Shown piece by piece: positions 26,752 to 35,282 of a stretch of 64,000 nt of DNA (position 1 is the first letter of the stretch; the number at the start of each line of letters is the position of its first letter). The position numbers were made by a program, and so were the translations under genes. Source of the DNA: Bradyrhizobium sp. SZCCHNS1050 (GTDB taxonomy: Bacteria > Pseudomonadota > Alphaproteobacteria > Rhizobiales > Xanthobacteraceae); the NCBI RefSeq assembly GCF_032484785.1, contig NZ_JAUETR010000004.1, positions 141,760 to 205,759 on the forward strand. The letters are read 5' to 3'. Below the pieces are notes generated by a model, which worked only from the letters and a program-made list of their open reading frames with translations, was not told where the DNA came from and searched no databases.

Positions 26752-26914
26752 GTCGCACCGTCTCCGTGTTGGGCGTGGACGGCCCGCGCAGCCGCGCCGT
26801 CGACGCTCATGCTATGGGCGACGCATACAGGATGATCGGCCGCTGCGTCGACACACAAGCGCTACGCCCCAGACCACGCGCCCGTCACCGTGCCGTCGCC
26901 GGCCGCAGGGCAGA

Positions 26915-27775
26915 TCAGCGGGCGAAATCCTGCGGCGTGAACGACATCTCGATCACCTTCCACTCGTTGTAGCGATCGGGAGGCAACATCGCGTAGGGCT
27001 GGCAGGCATTCAACGCCTGGACCGCGCTCTCCTTGAGCTGGATCGCCTTGGAGGCTGCGACGACCTCTATCACCTCCGGCTCCGTCGCCAGCCGTCCATC
27101 CGGTGTCATGCCGAAGCGCAGCCTGATGAGCACGTTGTCCGACAGCGACAGCGACGCCGGCAGCCGCGCGCAGCTCCTGACCTTCTGCCGCAGGGCCGCT
27201 TCCAGATTGGCGGCGAGGTTCGTCGTCGCGGTCGGTCCGGCGTCCTTGCCGTCCTCCGGGCCGCCGGGACGCGGCAACGGTGACAGCGGCTCGGGGAGAC
27301 CGAGCATGACCCCATACTTCACCGTGAGATCCGGTTCGGGAGGCACATAGGTCGGCGCGGGTGGCGGCGCCGGCTTGACGGCGGATTTGCTCTCCGCCTT
27401 TGCGGCCGTCTTCACCGCCTTGGGCGATGCAGCCTGCACTGGCTGTTTCGCCGCCGGCGCAGGCTGCATCGGAGGATTGGGGGTCTCCCTGGCGTCCTGC
27501 GGGGGACTGGGCGGTGGCGGTGCGGCGGCCGCGGGCAAGGCGCTCGGGTCCGGCTGCGGCAGCACCAGATCCGGCGTCGGGGATGGCGATGGCGTGGCGA
27601 CCGGCTCGGGCGTCTTCTGCGGCTCGTCAGCGTCGACGATGTTGACCTCGATCTCGTCGCTCTTGGGCAGCTCGTAAGGCCGGACCGAGGTCGAGACCAC
27701 GACCCCACCGGCGATCAGGAGATGCGCGAGCACGGACGCGGCGATGCCCCAACGGATGAACTGCCAACGTTCCAT
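26915..27775 (-). CDS. TonB/TolA-like energy-transducing envelope protein
   Basis: 286 residues. Short cytosolic N-terminus, one membrane anchor (about 10-30), a long Pro/Ala/Lys-rich periplasmic linker (about 45-150) and a C-terminal globular domain (195-286) with VLIRLRFGMTPDGRLATEPE and AVQALNACQPYAMLPPDRY. This architecture is TolA/TonB C-terminal-like. No exbBD or tolQR genes lie nearby, so its partner is elsewhere. Confidence 0.75.
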   Translation of the reverse strand: MERWQFIRWGIAASVLAHLLIAGGVVVSTSVRPYELPKSDEIEVNIVDADEPQKTPEPVATPSPSPTPDLVLPQPDPSALPAAAAPPPPSPPQDARETPNPPMQPAPAAKQPVQAASPKAVKTAAKAESKSAVKPAPPPAPTYVPPEPDLTVKYGVMLGLPEPLSPLPRPGGPEDGKDAGPTATTNLAANLEAALRQKVRSCARLPASLSLSDNVLIRLRFGMTPDGRLATEPEVIEVVAASKAIQLKESAVQALNACQPYAMLPPDRYNEWKVIEMSFTPQDFAR

Positions 27776-27922
27776 GCTGCTTCACTACGCCCGCGCATGA
27801 GCGAAGGCGCGCGGTGCGCCATCGCTCTGATCATCGGCAGGGAATGCGGCAGCCGCCGTCGTGCGGCCCGCCGGCCGCTCCCTGTCATGTCAGGCTGTAG
27901 CACAAATGCGCGGGCGCCGCCC

Positions 27923-28741
27923 TCAATCCCATTTCGGCGCAAAGGCGAAGTTGGTCATCCGTCCTTCGGGGCTGCCCATCGCGAAGATGTCGGCCATGTC
28001 CTGCTCCGAGAGCTCGAAATCGAACACGTCGAGGTTCTCGGACAGCCGTTCGACCTTGGAGGTCCGCGGGATCGCCACGACGTTCTGCTGCACCAGCCAG
28101 CGCAGGCAGATCTGCGCCGGGCTCTTGCCATGGGCGCGGCCGATCCGCGTCAAGGTCGGATCGTTCTTGATCTTGCCCTTGGCGATCGGGCTGTAGGCGA
28201 CGAGCGCGATGCCATGGCGCGCGCAGGCCTCGCGGACCTTGGTCTGATCGAGATAGGGATGATACTCGACCTGATTGCACACCAGCGGCTCCGGCGATGC
28301 CGCCACTGCCTCGTCGAGCAGACCGACCGTGAAATTGGACACGCCGATATGGCGTGCGAGCCCGAGCGTCTTGGCATGGGCCAGCGCGCCGAGCGTCTCG
28401 GTCAGCGGCACGTGCGGATTGGGCCAGTGCAGCAGCAACAGGTCGACCTCGGAGACGCGCAGCCGGACCAGGCTCTCTTTGGCCGAGCGCTCGAGATCGT
28501 GCGGCGCAAAATGCGTGGTCCACACCTTGGTCGTCAGGAACACCTCGTTGCGCCGGACGCGGGACGCACGCAGGCCCTCGCCGACCTCGTGCTCGTTCTC
28601 ATAGACCTGCGCGGTGTCGATGTGCCGGTAGCCGAGAGTGAGCGCCTGCTCGACGATGCGGCTGCAGGTGCGGCCACGCAGCTCCCAGGTTCCGAGACCC
28701 AAGGCGGGAATCCTGGCACCATTGGCCTCGATCATCAGCAT
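27923..28741 (-). CDS. Aldo/keto reductase
   Basis: 272 residues from ATG 28741, which has GGAG ten bases upstream. Catalytic tetrad visible: D and Y in HIDTAQVYENE, K in TTKVWTTHF and H in DLLLLHWPNP. The C-terminal NADPH-binding IPRTSKVERLSEN is typical. It reduces aldehydes or ketones with NADPH. Resembles DkgA/DkgB-type 2,5-diketogluconate reductases; true substrate unknown. Confidence 0.9.
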   Translation of the reverse strand: MLMIEANGARIPALGLGTWELRGRTCSRIVEQALTLGYRHIDTAQVYENEHEVGEGLRASRVRRNEVFLTTKVWTTHFAPHDLERSAKESLVRLRVSEVDLLLLHWPNPHVPLTETLGALAHAKTLGLARHIGVSNFTVGLLDEAVAASPEPLVCNQVEYHPYLDQTKVREACARHGIALVAYSPIAKGKIKNDPTLTRIGRAHGKSPAQICLRWLVQQNVVAIPRTSKVERLSENLDVFDFELSEQDMADIFAMGSPEGRMTNFAFAPKWD

Positions 28742-28817
28742 GGCCGTGCACTCCAGCGCGCGTGCAACATTATGTAGGCACACGCTGGGCGTTGCCAACG
28801 CACGACCCGTGGTGGGC

Positions 28818-29093
28818 TTAAGTCTTGGCTAAAGCCGCGAACACCGTCTCGGGCGCGTGCGCGATGACGGTGAGCAGCGCGCGCGCCGGGCCGCGCGGCA
28901 TGCGCTTGCCCTGCTCCCAATTGCGGATGGTCTCGACGGGCACACCGAGCTTGGCGGCGAATTCCTGTTGGGTCAGATGCACCCGCCGCCTGAGATCGCG
29001 CACTTCGAGCGGAGCCGCGGGCGCCAGCGGAATCTCCTCCCCGTCGCGCAGCTCCACGATCCGTCCATCTGCCTTCAGCCGCAAGCGTTGCAT
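28818..29093 (-). CDS. Small XRE-type helix-turn-helix protein (HigA/antitoxin-like)
   Basis: 91 residues from ATG 29093. C-terminal HTH_3 domain with LTQQEFAAKLGVPVETIRNWEQGKRMPRGPA, the pattern seen in HigA/NadS-type antitoxins. The N-terminus (LRLKADGRIVELRDGEEIP) resembles the leader of such regulators. No toxin gene is adjacent on either side, so it is either an orphan antitoxin or a stand-alone repressor. Confidence 0.8.
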   Translation of the reverse strand: MQRLRLKADGRIVELRDGEEIPLAPAAPLEVRDLRRRVHLTQQEFAAKLGVPVETIRNWEQGKRMPRGPARALLTVIAHAPETVFAALAKT

Positions 29094-29174
29094 CGTCCGA
29101 CTCCGTGTCGAGCAACAGTCTCGCCGAACCACGTTAAGGCCGGATTAACGATATAAGTCGTTCAGGCGCCGGGG

Positions 29175-30593
29175 TTATTTCAGGCCGAACCAGAGCGTGG
29201 CGATGCCGAGAAACGAGAAGAAACCGACCACATCGGTCACCGTCGTGACGAAGGTTCCGGAGGCGACGGCGGGGTCGGCGCGGACCCGTTCGAGCACCAT
29301 CGGGATCAGAATGCCGCCCAGCGCACCCGCGACGAGATTCGAGATCATTGCAAGCCCGATGACGATGCCGAGCCCGGGCATCTTGAACCACGCCACGGCG
29401 GCGATGCCGGTGACGAGCGCAAAGGCCAGGCCATTGACGAGCCCGACCAGCCCCTCGCGCATCACCACCCGCATCGCATTGTTCGCCCCGAGCTCCCGCG
29501 TCGCCAGCGCGCGCACCGCCACCGTCATGGTCTGGGTCGCGGCATTGCCGCCCTGACTGGCGACGATCGGCGCGAGCACGGCGAGCGCCACCATCTGCTG
29601 CAACTGGTCCTCGAACAGGCCGAGCACCGATGACGCCAGGAACGCGGTGGCGAGATTGATCAGCAGCCAGTTGAAGCGGCCCTTGGCGATGGTCCAGACG
29701 CTGTCGGACAGTTCCTCGTCGCCCGACACGCCGCCGAGCGCCTTGAAATCCTCGTCGGCCTCCTCCTCGATGACATCGACCACGTCGTCGATGGTGATGA
29801 CGCCGGCCAGCCGGTTCTCGGCATCGACCACGGGGGCCGCGACCAGATTGTACTTGCCGAACAGCCGCGCCACCTCGGCCAGATCGTCGGTGACGGTGAC
29901 GCGACGGCGGTCCTCGTCGATCAGATCAGCCAGCGGAACCGGACGGCGGGCGCGCAGCAGCGTATCGAGCGACACCGCACCCTGCCAATGCCGTGCGTCG
30001 TCGACCGCATAGATCTCGTAGAACCGCTCGGGCAGATCCCGCGTCTCGCGCATGTAGTCGATGGCCTCGCCGACCGTCCAACCCAGCGGAACCGCGATGA
30101 ACTCCCTCTGCATGCGGCGGCCGGCCGAGCCCTCGGGATAGTCGAGGCTGCGCGCGAGCGCGTCGCGCTCGGACGGCGGCAGGCGTTCGAGGATCTCCTC
30201 CTTGTCCTCCTCGTCGAGGCTTTCCAACAGCTCGACGGCGTCATCGGATTCGAGCTCCCGCACGCCCTCCGCGACGGTCGCGGGCTCGAGCTCCTCGAGG
30301 ATCTCCTCGCGGACCGCGTCGTCGACCTCGTTCAGCGCGGAGAAGTCGAAATCGGTGCCGGTCAGCTCGACCAGCCGGACACGGTCGTCCGGTGCGAGCG
30401 CCGCGATCAGGTCGCCGAGGTCGGCCTCGTGCAGCTCGGCGACCTCGGCGCGCAGGAACGCCTCGTCCTCGGCGGCGATGGCCGCCGTGATGGCCGCGAT
30501 GAATTCGGCGCGAATCTCGCCGGATTCCGTGCGCATCGGCGCGCGATCGCGTAGAGTTGCATCAGCATGGGCAACGTCCGATGTCTCGTTCAT
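29175..30593 (-). CDS. mgtE: Magnesium transporter MgtE
   Basis: 472 residues. An acidic N-domain (35-150), two CBS domains (about 155-275) and five membrane helices at the C-terminus with VLAPIVASQGGNAATQTMTV, the MgtE pore signature. It imports Mg2+ and is gated by Mg2+ binding to the cytosolic N and CBS domains. Start 30593 follows GAGG; a longer frame upstream is unlikely. No M-box riboswitch was recognised upstream. Divergent from a polysaccharide deacetylase gene. Confidence 0.93.
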   Translation of the reverse strand: MNETSDVAHADATLRDRAPMRTESGEIRAEFIAAITAAIAAEDEAFLRAEVAELHEADLGDLIAALAPDDRVRLVELTGTDFDFSALNEVDDAVREEILEELEPATVAEGVRELESDDAVELLESLDEEDKEEILERLPPSERDALARSLDYPEGSAGRRMQREFIAVPLGWTVGEAIDYMRETRDLPERFYEIYAVDDARHWQGAVSLDTLLRARRPVPLADLIDEDRRRVTVTDDLAEVARLFGKYNLVAAPVVDAENRLAGVITIDDVVDVIEEEADEDFKALGGVSGDEELSDSVWTIAKGRFNWLLINLATAFLASSVLGLFEDQLQQMVALAVLAPIVASQGGNAATQTMTVAVRALATRELGANNAMRVVMREGLVGLVNGLAFALVTGIAAVAWFKMPGLGIVIGLAMISNLVAGALGGILIPMVLERVRADPAVASGTFVTTVTDVVGFFSFLGIATLWFGLK

Positions 30594-30685
30594 GACGTGC
30601 CTCACGCGCTTGATTTCAGAGCAAATGGTCTGATTTGTGCTTTCACGCATTACATAATCGGCAACAGCGAGCGCAACGGGAAAAG

Positions 30686-31540
30686 ATGCGGCCTTGGCGA
30701 TCGATGACAGGATGGGTAAACGCGGCCGGCGTCGTGGCGGCGCTGCTCGCGGCTGACGTCACCGCGGCCGCGCCTGCCGCATGCCCGCGCGAAGGTACGC
30801 TCGGCACGTCGCGCATTCTCACCGTCGACGCCGCGACACATCCGCGCGTCGGACTGAAGAGCTTCCCGGACACGCTGCCGCTGCATGACGGCGAAGTGGT
30901 TCTGACCTTCGACGACGGCCCGTCGCCGCCGATGACCGACAAGGTGCTGGCCGCGCTCGCCAGGGAATGTGTGCGCGCGACCTTCTTCCTGGTCGGCGAG
31001 CCTGCGTCGCGCCGCGCCGCGTGGGTGCGGAAGATCGCGGCCGAAGGCCACACCATAGGCCATCACAGCTTCACGCATGCGAATCTCGCGCACATCACGC
31101 CGGAACAGGCCGTCGATGAGATCGATCGCGGCATCGCCGCCGACGAGAAGGCGCTCAACGGCGCGGAGACGACCACGCCGTCGACGCCATTCTTCCGCTT
31201 CCCCTATTTCGAATCGACACCGGCGACGCTCGACCTGCTGCAGTCGCGCGGCATCGTCGTGTTCGGGGCCGATCTCTGGGCCAGCGACTGGAACCCGATG
31301 TCACCGCAGCAGACGCTGAAGCTGCTGACCGCCCGGCTGAGCCAGGCGCGCAAGGGCATCATCCTGCTGCACGATCCTCAGCCGCGCACGGTCGCCATGT
31401 TGCCCGCGTTCCTGCGCTACCTGAAGAACCACGGCTATCGCGTGGTCCATGTGGTTCCGAAGCAGCCGGCGGATGTGCATCACGAGCAGCGTAGCGAGCG
31501 CCCTTCACCTGCGCCGACGCCGCCGCACGAAGGTGGTTAA
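30686..31540 (+). CDS. Polysaccharide deacetylase family protein, copy 1
   Basis: 284 residues. Signal peptide (about 1-28), then a NodB-homology domain: TFDDGPSPPMTD (Asp-Asp), HHSFTHANL (metal His-x3-His), RFPYFES and ILLHDPQP. This is a carbohydrate esterase 4 enzyme removing N- or O-acetyl groups from envelope polysaccharide or peptidoglycan. Paralogue of the next gene, with the same opening motif GTSRxLxVD. Start ATG 30686 follows GGGAAAAG. Confidence 0.9.
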   Translation: MRPWRSMTGWVNAAGVVAALLAADVTAAAPAACPREGTLGTSRILTVDAATHPRVGLKSFPDTLPLHDGEVVLTFDDGPSPPMTDKVLAALARECVRATFFLVGEPASRRAAWVRKIAAEGHTIGHHSFTHANLAHITPEQAVDEIDRGIAADEKALNGAETTTPSTPFFRFPYFESTPATLDLLQSRGIVVFGADLWASDWNPMSPQQTLKLLTARLSQARKGIILLHDPQPRTVAMLPAFLRYLKNHGYRVVHVVPKQPADVHHEQRSERPSPAPTPPHEGG

Positions 31541-31780
31541 TCCGTCGTTCAGGGCCGCTGTCTACGCTCGACGGCCGTGATCGCGGCGATTTCTGCCGCT
31601 TGCAATCCGGCAACAGCCGCGCGCAAACCGGAACCCGGAACGATGTCATCTCGCGACAGCCGAACATCCCTGCTATGTCTTGGCGGTCGCTTGCGCCTTC
31701 CGCGCGGCTGCGACACATCATCGAGCGTCGAAGACCCTGGCCGAAGGCGTCGGGACGGTGAAGGGAATGTGAGCAGCGTG

Positions 31781-32974
31781 ATGCGTGATCGTCGGTGGGC
31801 TTGCGTCGGACGGCCAACATGGCTCGCAGTGCTGTTGGGCACCGTCGCCTGCTTCGCCTCCAGTGTCGGATCATCGGCGGCATCGGCAGCCGATTGCCCC
31901 GGACATCCCAACGCGCTCGGCACGTCGCGCGTCCTGGTGGTCGATTCGCGCGAGCATCCGCGCATCGGCGCGATGCAGTACAAGGAGACGCTGCCGCTGA
32001 AAGATCACGAGGTCGTCATCACCTTCGACGACGGCCCGCTGCCGAAATACAGCAATCAGGTGCTGCAGATCCTTGCCGATCAATGCGTCAAGGCGACGTT
32101 CTTCACCATCGGCCGCCAGGCCAAGGCCGATCCGGAGGGCGTGAGGAAGCTTGCGGCCGCCGGCCACACCATCGGCACCCACAGCCAGAACCATCCGCTG
32201 AGCTTCAACAAGATGACGCTCGACCAGGTCAAGCCCGAGGTCGACCAGGGGATCGCCTGGACGACCGCGGCGCTCACCGATCCGTCGGCGCTGTCGCCAT
32301 TCTTCCGCGTGCCCGGCCTGCTGCGCGGCGACGCCGTGGAGAGCTACGCCGCCTCGCTCGGCCTGCAGGTCTGGAGCGCCGATTTCCTCGCCGACGACTG
32401 GCGCAACATCTCCGGCGCCAAGGTCTACGAGCTCGCGATGAAGCGGCTGGAGGCGCGCGGCAAGGGCATCCTGCTGCTGCACGACATCCATGCGCGCACC
32501 GCCACGGCGCTGCCGAAGATCCTCGCCGAGCTCAAGGCCAAGAACTACCGCATCGTCCACGTCGTGGCGGCGACACCGGACCGGCCGGCGACGCCGACCG
32601 AGCCCGAGGACTGGCTGGTGCACCGCCCGTCGGACGAGACCCCGGTGGCGCATTGGCCCAAGATCGCGCCCGTCGATCTCGCTGGCGCCGATACGGGGGC
32701 CCGGGCCAGGCTGGACGATTTCGGGATTCTCAACGTGCCGGCGGCCGTCGCGCGTGTCGCGCAGAAGCCGGCATGGCCGCGTCCGCCGCTCGCGCGGGGG
32801 CTTGCGGCGCCGGCCTTGACAGCGCCGGCGTCCGATCTGTTCGCATGGCCGCCTGTCGCGCCGCTGTCGGCGCAGCGGCGCCAGCTGGCCCGGCTCGAGA
32901 GCCCGGCCCCGAAGGCTGTGGCCGCCAAGCCGGCGCCGCGCCCGGTGCGCCTCGCCAGCCTCAGGCGGCGCTGA
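31781..32974 (+). CDS. Polysaccharide deacetylase family protein, copy 2
   Basis: 397 residues. Signal peptide, CE4 domain (about 60-260) with TFDDGPLPKYSN, THSQNHPLS, FRVPGLLRGD and LLLHDIHAR, then a 110-residue Pro/Ala-rich tail absent from copy 1. The first domain is clearly paralogous to the gene at 30686 (both open CP-x4-LGTSR). Tandem duplication followed by tail gain is inferred. GTG 31769 or 31778 are alternative starts with better-spaced GGGA. Confidence 0.88.
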   Translation: MRDRRWACVGRPTWLAVLLGTVACFASSVGSSAASAADCPGHPNALGTSRVLVVDSREHPRIGAMQYKETLPLKDHEVVITFDDGPLPKYSNQVLQILADQCVKATFFTIGRQAKADPEGVRKLAAAGHTIGTHSQNHPLSFNKMTLDQVKPEVDQGIAWTTAALTDPSALSPFFRVPGLLRGDAVESYAASLGLQVWSADFLADDWRNISGAKVYELAMKRLEARGKGILLLHDIHARTATALPKILAELKAKNYRIVHVVAATPDRPATPTEPEDWLVHRPSDETPVAHWPKIAPVDLAGADTGARARLDDFGILNVPAAVARVAQKPAWPRPPLARGLAAPALTAPASDLFAWPPVAPLSAQRRQLARLESPAPKAVAAKPAPRPVRLASLRRR

Positions 32975-33000
32975 ACATTCGCAGATGTTGCAGGTGAGGA

Positions 33001-33020
33001 CGCGGGACAATTCGCCCGCG
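33001..33020. terminator. Hairpin between convergent genes
   Basis: CGCGGG / CCCGCG with an 8-base loop between the deacetylase and the small membrane protein gene. No T-run; weak candidate. Confidence 0.35.
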
Positions 33021-33030
33021 CCGCGCGCGA

Positions 33031-33405
33031 TCAGCTCGAGACCAGCTTGCTGACGCAGAGGATGACGGTGGCCGCCAGGAAGAACAGGTCCATGTAGGAC
33101 TTCTTCTCGCCGTCCTTGCGCAGCGATCCGACGTCGGACACCACCTGCCTAGAGACCACCTGCCCCACCGGCCCGTCGCCCAGCATGCCGGCCAGACGGC
33201 GAACGTCCGACTCCATCTTCTCGATCCGTCCGAAGAAGTGGAAGGTGCGCACCACCGTGACGGCGCGCATGCCGGCATAGATCAGCACCACCAGCGCCAG
33301 GACGGCGCGGTTCTGATACTTCTCGACGTAGTTCAGGCTGAGATAGACGGCCGCGAGAAATACGAAATTCGAGATGAAGCGGTACATGAGGCCCGTGAAG
33401 TTCAT
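33031..33405 (-). CDS. Small membrane protein with three spans, hypothetical
   Basis: 124 residues from ATG 33405, which has GGGGGAG close upstream. Two membrane helices near the N-terminus (about 10-30 and 35-55), a soluble stretch with EKMESDVRRLAGMLGDG, and a third helix at the C-terminus (LFFLAATVILCVSKLV). No family recognised. Probably an inner-membrane protein. Confidence 0.65.
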   Translation of the reverse strand: MNFTGLMYRFISNFVFLAAVYLSLNYVEKYQNRAVLALVVLIYAGMRAVTVVRTFHFFGRIEKMESDVRRLAGMLGDGPVGQVVSRQVVSDVGSLRKDGEKKSYMDLFFLAATVILCVSKLVSS

Positions 33406-33638
33406 CTGCTCCCCCACATGATGTTCGGATCACTGGCCGACGACAGAACTCACGAAACGCGTTTCGCCCCCGCGTCCTGGTCCAACCGGCGTCACCCTAG
33501 GAGAGCGGGCTTGCGAATTCGTGAAGTGGAAATTTTGCAGCGCCAGAACGGCCCAGAACAGGCCCGCTTGGTAAACAAGGGACTGCCCGGAGAGCGGAGC
33601 TGCAGCCTGCAATTGCAGGGCGGCAGCAGCTCTCGCAG

Positions 33639-34877
33639 CTATGCGCCGAATCGCGCCGGTGCGCAGGCGGCGACGTCGACGCTCGGCGCTTCGCCGCTCA
33701 TCAGCTCGGCGAGGATGCGGCCCGTCGCGGGCCCCAGCGTGAAGCCCTGGTGGCCGTGGCCGAAATGCAGCCACAGGCCCTTGTGACGCGCCGCCTGGCC
33801 GACGACCGGCAGCATGTCGGGCATGCACGGCCGCGTGCCGATCCACGGCTCGGGCTCGACCGGCTTGCCGAGATCGATGAGCTGGCGCGCGGCAGCCTCG
33901 GCCTTGCCGAGCTGAACCGGGGTCGATTTCGCATTCGGCGATGACAGCTCGGCACCGGTCGTGATGCGTACGCCGAGCGCCATCGGGTTCATCAGATAGC
34001 CGCGCGCCGCATCGCGCAGCGGCAAATCGAGCGGCGCGCCGCCGGTGTAGTGACGGTGATAGCCGCGCTTGCGCACCATCGGGATGTCGTAGCCGAACCG
34101 CGTCAGGAACTCCGGCGACCATGGCCCGAGCGCGACCACCACGGCCTCGGCCTCGATGCGTCCCTCCGCGGTGGTGACGGCCCAGCCGCTGCCCGCCTGC
34201 GCCAGCGTGGTCGCGTCGCCGCGCAGCAGCTTGCCGCCGCGGCGCGTGAACAGCTCGGCATAGGAGGCGACCAGGCTACCGGGATCCGACACGGTCCACG
34301 GCTCCTGCCAGTGCAGGCCGCCGATGCCGCTGTCGATCAGCCCGGGCTCGGCCTGCTTGAGCTGCTGGGCGCTGAGCAGCTTGAACTTGACGCCGAACGC
34401 CTTGCCGACCGCTTCGGCCTCCCTCGCCTCCTTGTCGAACTGCGCCTGCGTCCGGTGCAGCACGCGAAAGCCGTCGCGGCGCACGAGGTTGCCGGCCCCG
34501 GCCGCGAGGATCAGGGGCTCGTGCTCGGGCGCGGCGCGCGCGATCAGTTGCGCATAGGTGCGCGTCAGCACCTCGTGGCGCGCGGGGAACGAATTCCACC
34601 AGTATTGCAGCAGCGGTCGCACATGATAGGGCAGCGCCGCGAGGCTGTAGTGCACGTCGTTGGTGCGCGCGAGCGCGATGTCGAGCACGCCGGCGATATC
34701 ATAGGGCATCGCGTAGGGCCTGACGGCCTCGCTCTGGATGATGCCGGCATTGCCGTAGCTGGTCTCGCGGCCCGGCTCCCTGCGGTCGACCAGCGCCACT
34801 GACCAGCCACGGCTCTGCAGGTGCAGCGCCGTGCCGACGCCGACCATGCCGCCACCGAGAACGATCGCGCTTTGCAT
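33639..34877 (-). CDS. D-amino acid dehydrogenase-like FAD oxidoreductase (DadA family)
   Basis: 412 residues. N-terminal FAD dinucleotide motif AIVLGGGMVGVGTALHL; later SYGNAGIIQSEAVRPYAMP and the C-terminal GHGHQGFTLGPATGRILAEL match DadA-type dehydrogenases, which oxidise D-amino acids and pass electrons to the quinone pool. The start at 34877 fits GGAG at eight bases; ATG 34883 is too close. In tandem with RidA and an amidase, suggesting use of D-amino acids released from amides or peptides. Confidence 0.88.
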   Translation of the reverse strand: MQSAIVLGGGMVGVGTALHLQSRGWSVALVDRREPGRETSYGNAGIIQSEAVRPYAMPYDIAGVLDIALARTNDVHYSLAALPYHVRPLLQYWWNSFPARHEVLTRTYAQLIARAAPEHEPLILAAGAGNLVRRDGFRVLHRTQAQFDKEAREAEAVGKAFGVKFKLLSAQQLKQAEPGLIDSGIGGLHWQEPWTVSDPGSLVASYAELFTRRGGKLLRGDATTLAQAGSGWAVTTAEGRIEAEAVVVALGPWSPEFLTRFGYDIPMVRKRGYHRHYTGGAPLDLPLRDAARGYLMNPMALGVRITTGAELSSPNAKSTPVQLGKAEAAARQLIDLGKPVEPEPWIGTRPCMPDMLPVVGQAARHKGLWLHFGHGHQGFTLGPATGRILAELMSGEAPSVDVAACAPARFGA

Positions 34878-34892
34878 CGTCATCACTCCTGC

Positions 34893-35243
34893 TTAGGTCC
34901 GCGCCGCCGCGACGACGGTGACCTCGATCTTCACATCCGCGATCATCTGCGCCTGCACCGTGGTGCGGACCGGCATCGGGTCCTTGAAGTGCCTGCGATA
35001 GGCCTCGTTGTAGGCGGCGAAATCCGCCTTGTCGGCGAGGTGCACCATGCAGGACACGATATCGTCGAGCGTCAGCCCCTCGCCGGCCAGCGTTTCCGCG
35101 ATGTGCTTGAAGACGAGGTCGGTCTGCGCCGCGATGCCCTCGGGGATGCTGCCGTCATCGGCGACCGGAATCTCGCCGGACAGGAACACCAGGCCGCCGG
35201 CGCGGCGCACCAGCGAGAACGGCCATGAGGGGGCGTCGGACAT
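34893..35243 (-). CDS. RidA/YjgF family deaminase
   Basis: 116 residues. LVFLSGEIPVADDGSIPEG and DDIVSCMVHLADKADFAAYN are typical Rid family features. RidA proteins hydrolyse reactive enamine/imine intermediates produced by amino acid oxidation. The position 15 bp upstream of the D-amino acid dehydrogenase start (34877) fits: the dehydrogenase makes imino acids, the Rid protein clears them. The key Arg of canonical RidA is plausibly the R in MPVRTTVQA. Confidence 0.92.
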   Translation of the reverse strand: MSDAPSWPFSLVRRAGGLVFLSGEIPVADDGSIPEGIAAQTDLVFKHIAETLAGEGLTLDDIVSCMVHLADKADFAAYNEAYRRHFKDPMPVRTTVQAQMIADVKIEVTVVAAART

Positions 35244-35282
35244 CGTTAGTCGCTCCAAGATGTAGTGATCATGAGTGCCGCC

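Noticed and set aside
30594..30685. M-box type riboswitch before mgtE
   Set aside because: The leader is too short and shows none of the conserved M-box helices; no support.
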